A DNA stretch of 64,000 bases. Source: JABMNT01 sp048262655. Its GTDB lineage: Bacteria > Pseudomonadota > Alphaproteobacteria > Rhodospirillales > Casp-alpha2. The position numbers and the translations under genes were made by a program. The stretch covers positions 62,001 through 126,000 of the forward strand of contig JBLXEY010000002.1 of NCBI GenBank assembly GCA_048262655.1, in the 5' to 3' direction. Under the pieces are notes generated by a model that was not told the origin of the DNA, did not search any database, and saw only the letters and a list, made by a program, of their open reading frames with translations. This document shows, in pieces, positions 61,685 to 64,000 of this stretch; the stretch's first letter is position 1, and every line of letters starts with the position of its first letter.

Positions 61685-63315
61685 TTCTGCGTTGTCTGCT
61701 GCGGAAGTGTAAAAAGCTCCCTCTCCTTTTCAACACCTCTCATGCGATGTTTCCCGACAGATCTGAGCGGACCTTGATAGACCGTTGCAAATGTATCGGA
61801 GATCAGAACCGGAAGTCCTAAATCCTTGGTTGCCGCTTCAATGCGTGCGGCTTCATTAGCTGCCGCTCCGATCACCGTAAATTCCAGTCGTTCCGGTATC
61901 CCGATATTCCCGTAGGTCAATTCGCCTATGTGGATGCCAATGCCAAATCCAAACTCGGGCTGCCCTGATTTTATTTGTTCAATATTTGCGTCGCCAATGG
62001 CTTTCATGGCAGCGTGTGCCGCTTGAATGGCCCGTTCACAGGCCTGTTTCGTTTTGGTCTGTGCCTGTTGATCGGTGCTCGATCCTTCTTCAATCGGAAA
62101 TATCGCGAGAACAGCATCACCAATGAAACGTAATATTTCACCGCCATTATCGACGACGGCTCCTGCCATACCGTCGAAAAAATGGTTCAGGTAACGCAGA
62201 AATTCTGCGCGCGGCATAGATTCGGCAAGCGGGGTGGAGTTTCTCAGGTCCGAGAACCAGATGACGGCGTCCATATCCTCGCCGTCGCCCCTTTTTATTT
62301 GGCCATTCAACACACGCTGTCCCGTATAACTTCCAATAAAAGTGCGCATCAAGGTTGCGGCAGAACGCTCTTTGGCGTGGACTTCAAATAATCGGCTCAA
62401 GATCGGCAATATCTCGTGCAAATATCCCAGGTTTTCTATCGAAAAACCGTCTGGATGATCCGTTGCGAGGGTGATGGCATTAATTTGACCGTCGGAAAAC
62501 CTCATCGGCATTGCGACGTAGTCCGTGCCGCCAAGGTCTCTTAGGTCACTCAAGATTGAAAACTCTTTCGTGCTCGTTTCGTCAATCTTTCGACGGACAC
62601 CACCGGCCCCGTCAAATATTGGAGCCAGCGGGCTGTTTTGGAACTGATCACTGTCTACAGTATCGTGCGACGCCTCAAATTTGGTGACCTCGTCCTGTTC
62701 CGGGGTCCATCGATAGGCGATGGCTGCCAATAGGGGGTGGAGCGTCTGAATGACGACATTGATATGGACAATATTCATATCGCACTCGTTCAGACGCCCA
62801 ACCAAACGGCGGGTCAATTCACGTGATGTTGTTGCGTCCCAGGCTTCCGCAAGCAACCAGTCAACCATAGGGTTTGTAGCGGCCCCCTTCCCGATTTCAG
62901 ATTGAGCATGTACGGCGATATCATCTTCGAACCATGCGTCCATTTTTTCCCAGTAAAAGCCCATGTGGCCGGCAATCGGCTCGGCTTCTTCGTAGGGGGT
63001 TTCATAACTCCAAACGACGTTTTCGGCTTCGCGGTCTCCGACTTTCAGACTCCAATAGGATGCATTTCCCTTAAACGGGCAATGGGTGAGGCGCTCTGTT
63101 CTGTCGAGCAGCGATGTATTTACGTCTTGTCTTGGGAAATAATATGTTGGTGCATGACGTGTTTCATTCAACACCAGGACGTTTTTGCTGTCTGCGATTG
63201 TTTCGCCATTGAATACGGCTTTGATTCGGTGATTGCTCGGGCTTATCGTGACCTGATAGTCACTGGGGGCGGTAAAACCCGGGGCCATAGCAACTGAGCG
63301 TTCTGGGCGGCTCAT
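61681..63315 (-). CDS. Class III adenylate/guanylate cyclase with N-terminal DUF427 domain
   Basis: A 544-residue soluble protein. Residues about 35-125 are a DUF427 domain (ETRHAPTYYFPRQDV, CPFKGNASYWSL, GFYWEKMDAWF). A middle region of about 200 residues resembles GAF-type sensors (SILSDLRDLGGTDYVAMP). The C-terminal cyclase domain has both metal-binding Asp residues (WFSDLRNST and RFIGDAVLAIF) and FTVIGAAANEAARIE with the conserved Asn and Arg. ATG 63315 is used (GGAAAAG upstream). It lies convergent to, and overlaps by 4 bp, the cNMP-binding gene, an obvious source and receiver pair. Confidence 0.86.
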   Translation of the reverse strand: MSRPERSVAMAPGFTAPSDYQVTISPSNHRIKAVFNGETIADSKNVLVLNETRHAPTYYFPRQDVNTSLLDRTERLTHCPFKGNASYWSLKVGDREAENVVWSYETPYEEAEPIAGHMGFYWEKMDAWFEDDIAVHAQSEIGKGAATNPMVDWLLAEAWDATTSRELTRRLVGRLNECDMNIVHINVVIQTLHPLLAAIAYRWTPEQDEVTKFEASHDTVDSDQFQNSPLAPIFDGAGGVRRKIDETSTKEFSILSDLRDLGGTDYVAMPMRFSDGQINAITLATDHPDGFSIENLGYLHEILPILSRLFEVHAKERSAATLMRTFIGSYTGQRVLNGQIKRGDGEDMDAVIWFSDLRNSTPLAESMPRAEFLRYLNHFFDGMAGAVVDNGGEILRFIGDAVLAIFPIEEGSSTDQQAQTKTKQACERAIQAAHAAMKAIGDANIEQIKSGQPEFGFGIGIHIGELTYGNIGIPERLEFTVIGAAANEAARIEAATKDLGLPVLISDTFATVYQGPLRSVGKHRMRGVEKERELFTLPQQTTQN

Positions 63316-63455
63316 GCTTATCTTTTCCGATCTAAATTTATAATTCTCTATAGTTAGGGGGAAGTCGCCAATACACAACCCGATTTAATTTCTATTTGTC
63401 CCTTGTTTTCACGTGATGATGAATTGCTTTAGGTCGGGTAACCCCCTAAAACTAT

Positions 63456-63467
63456 AACGTATACATT
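63456..63467. promoter_or_regulatory. Palindromic site upstream of the sugar-acid kinase gene
   Basis: AACGTATACATT is nearly palindromic around GTATAC and lies 16 bp before the GTG start. GntR/FadR-type regulators of sugar-acid operons often bind GTATAC-centred sites, so this is a candidate operator; no regulator gene is visible in the window. Confidence 0.35.
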
Positions 63468-63482
63468 AAATGGGGGTATCTT

Positions 63483-64000
63483 GTGTCAATTTTGCTTGGT
63501 GTCATTGCAGACGATTTTACTGGGGCTACAGATTTAGCCAACACACTTGTAAAGGAAGGGATGCGAACGGTTCAGTTGATCGGTGTTCCTGCACCAGATT
63601 TTGAGATTGCGGATGCAGAAGCCGTGATCATTGCTCTGAAATCACGTACAGAGCCTGCAGATGAGGCCATAGCAGATTCTTTACGCGCCTTGGAGTGGTT
63701 GCAACGTAACGGAGCAAAACAGTACTTTTTCAAGTATTGTTCGACCTTCGATTCTACTGATGAAGGTAATATTGGTCCCGTAACAGAAGCGCTTATGGAG
63801 GCGTTGGGAACCGATTTTAGTATTGCGTGTCCGGCCTTTCCGGCAAATGCCCGGACGATTTTTAACGGTCATTTGTTTGTTGGCGATATTCTGCTCTCTG
63901 ACTCCGGCATGAAGGATCACCCGCTGACACCAATGACCGACGCGAACCTTGTGCGCGTTTTAGAGCGTCAATCGACCAAACCCGTTGGCCTTGTGCAATT
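63483..64000 (+). CDS. Four-carbon acid sugar kinase (OtnK/DUF1537-like), partial
   Basis: The first 172 codons of a gene cut by the window edge. The GTG at 63483 is preceded by GGGGGT and gives ILLGVIADDFTGATDLANTL, the standard N-terminus of 3-oxo-tetronate/D-threonate kinases, and FFKYCSTFDSTDEGNIGPV, their second conserved block. These enzymes phosphorylate four-carbon sugar acids on the way to central metabolism. The C-terminal half and partner genes (otnC, otnI, pdxA2-like) would lie beyond the edge, so the exact substrate cannot be stated. Confidence 0.85.
   Translation, partial: MSILLGVIADDFTGATDLANTLVKEGMRTVQLIGVPAPDFEIADAEAVIIALKSRTEPADEAIADSLRALEWLQRNGAKQYFFKYCSTFDSTDEGNIGPVTEALMEALGTDFSIACPAFPANARTIFNGHLFVGDILLSDSGMKDHPLTPMTDANLVRVLERQSTKPVGLVQ

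Overview
The window looks like a chromosomal stretch of a free-living alphaproteobacterium, possibly Rhodospirillales-like. The evidence is the DUF2849-cysI-DUF934 sulfite-reduction operon, the many ABC uptake systems for peptides and branched-chain-type solutes, a class III cyclase with a DUF427 domain, and moderate G+C by eye. No tRNA, rRNA, CRISPR array, insertion sequence or phage gene was recognised. About 55 genes are supported. The first gene may lack part of its upstream region and the last gene runs off the right edge.

Region by region. (1) 1-7,000: a TauE/SafE exporter, a family 5 solute-binding protein, a truncated haemoglobin, and a Dpp-type permease/ATPase operon on the minus strand. 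(2) 7,100-11,000: two LysR regulators, each divergent from a small enzyme gene (a tandem SnoaL-like protein, and a Tat-exported metallo-beta-lactamase-fold protein lacking the usual His motif). (3) 11,171-12,055: a homocysteine S-methyltransferase-type gene, then about 640 bp without a clear gene. (4) 12,699-16,876: a complete stressosome-type operon rsbR-rsbS-rsbT-rsbX plus a membrane SpoIIE-type phosphatase whose sensor region is a tandem duplication. (5) 17,145-20,793: a secreted protein of unknown role, a Gfo/Idh/MocA oxidoreductase and a PaaK-like adenylate-forming enzyme. (6) 20,897-24,745: the sulfite reductase operon and an ACR3 arsenite transporter; a short remnant of a second ACR3 gene lies at 25,357-25,431. 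(7) 24,802-31,192: NIPSNAP and fatty-acid-hydroxylase proteins, and a TetR-controlled redox operon whose gene junctions carry a repeated two-hairpin element. (8) 31,313-43,756: a catabolic block with amidase, thioesterase, 2-hydroxyacid dehydrogenase, a LeuC/LeuD-type hydro-lyase pair, MmgE/PrpD, a full Liv-type ABC importer and an esterase. (9) 43,983-58,417: a lyase-like lipoprotein with a frameshifted small ORF behind it, then a tightly packed 11-gene minus-strand operon that mixes a Yej-type ABC importer with four glycosyltransferases, a deacetylase-like enzyme, a histidine phosphatase and a GT2-FkbM fusion. (10) 58,568-63,315: an ABC exporter with a strongly degenerate, enlarged ATPase domain, a single-domain cyclic-nucleotide-binding protein, and a convergent DUF427-adenylate cyclase. 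(11) 63,483-end: the start of a four-carbon acid sugar kinase.

Three parts look most worth study. One is the stressosome operon with its own membrane phosphatase and no anti-sigma partner in the window. The second is the 11-gene glycan/transport operon. The third is the adjacent cyclic-nucleotide/ABC exporter module. The last two are divergent neighbours and may form one envelope-related system; that link is inference from gene order.
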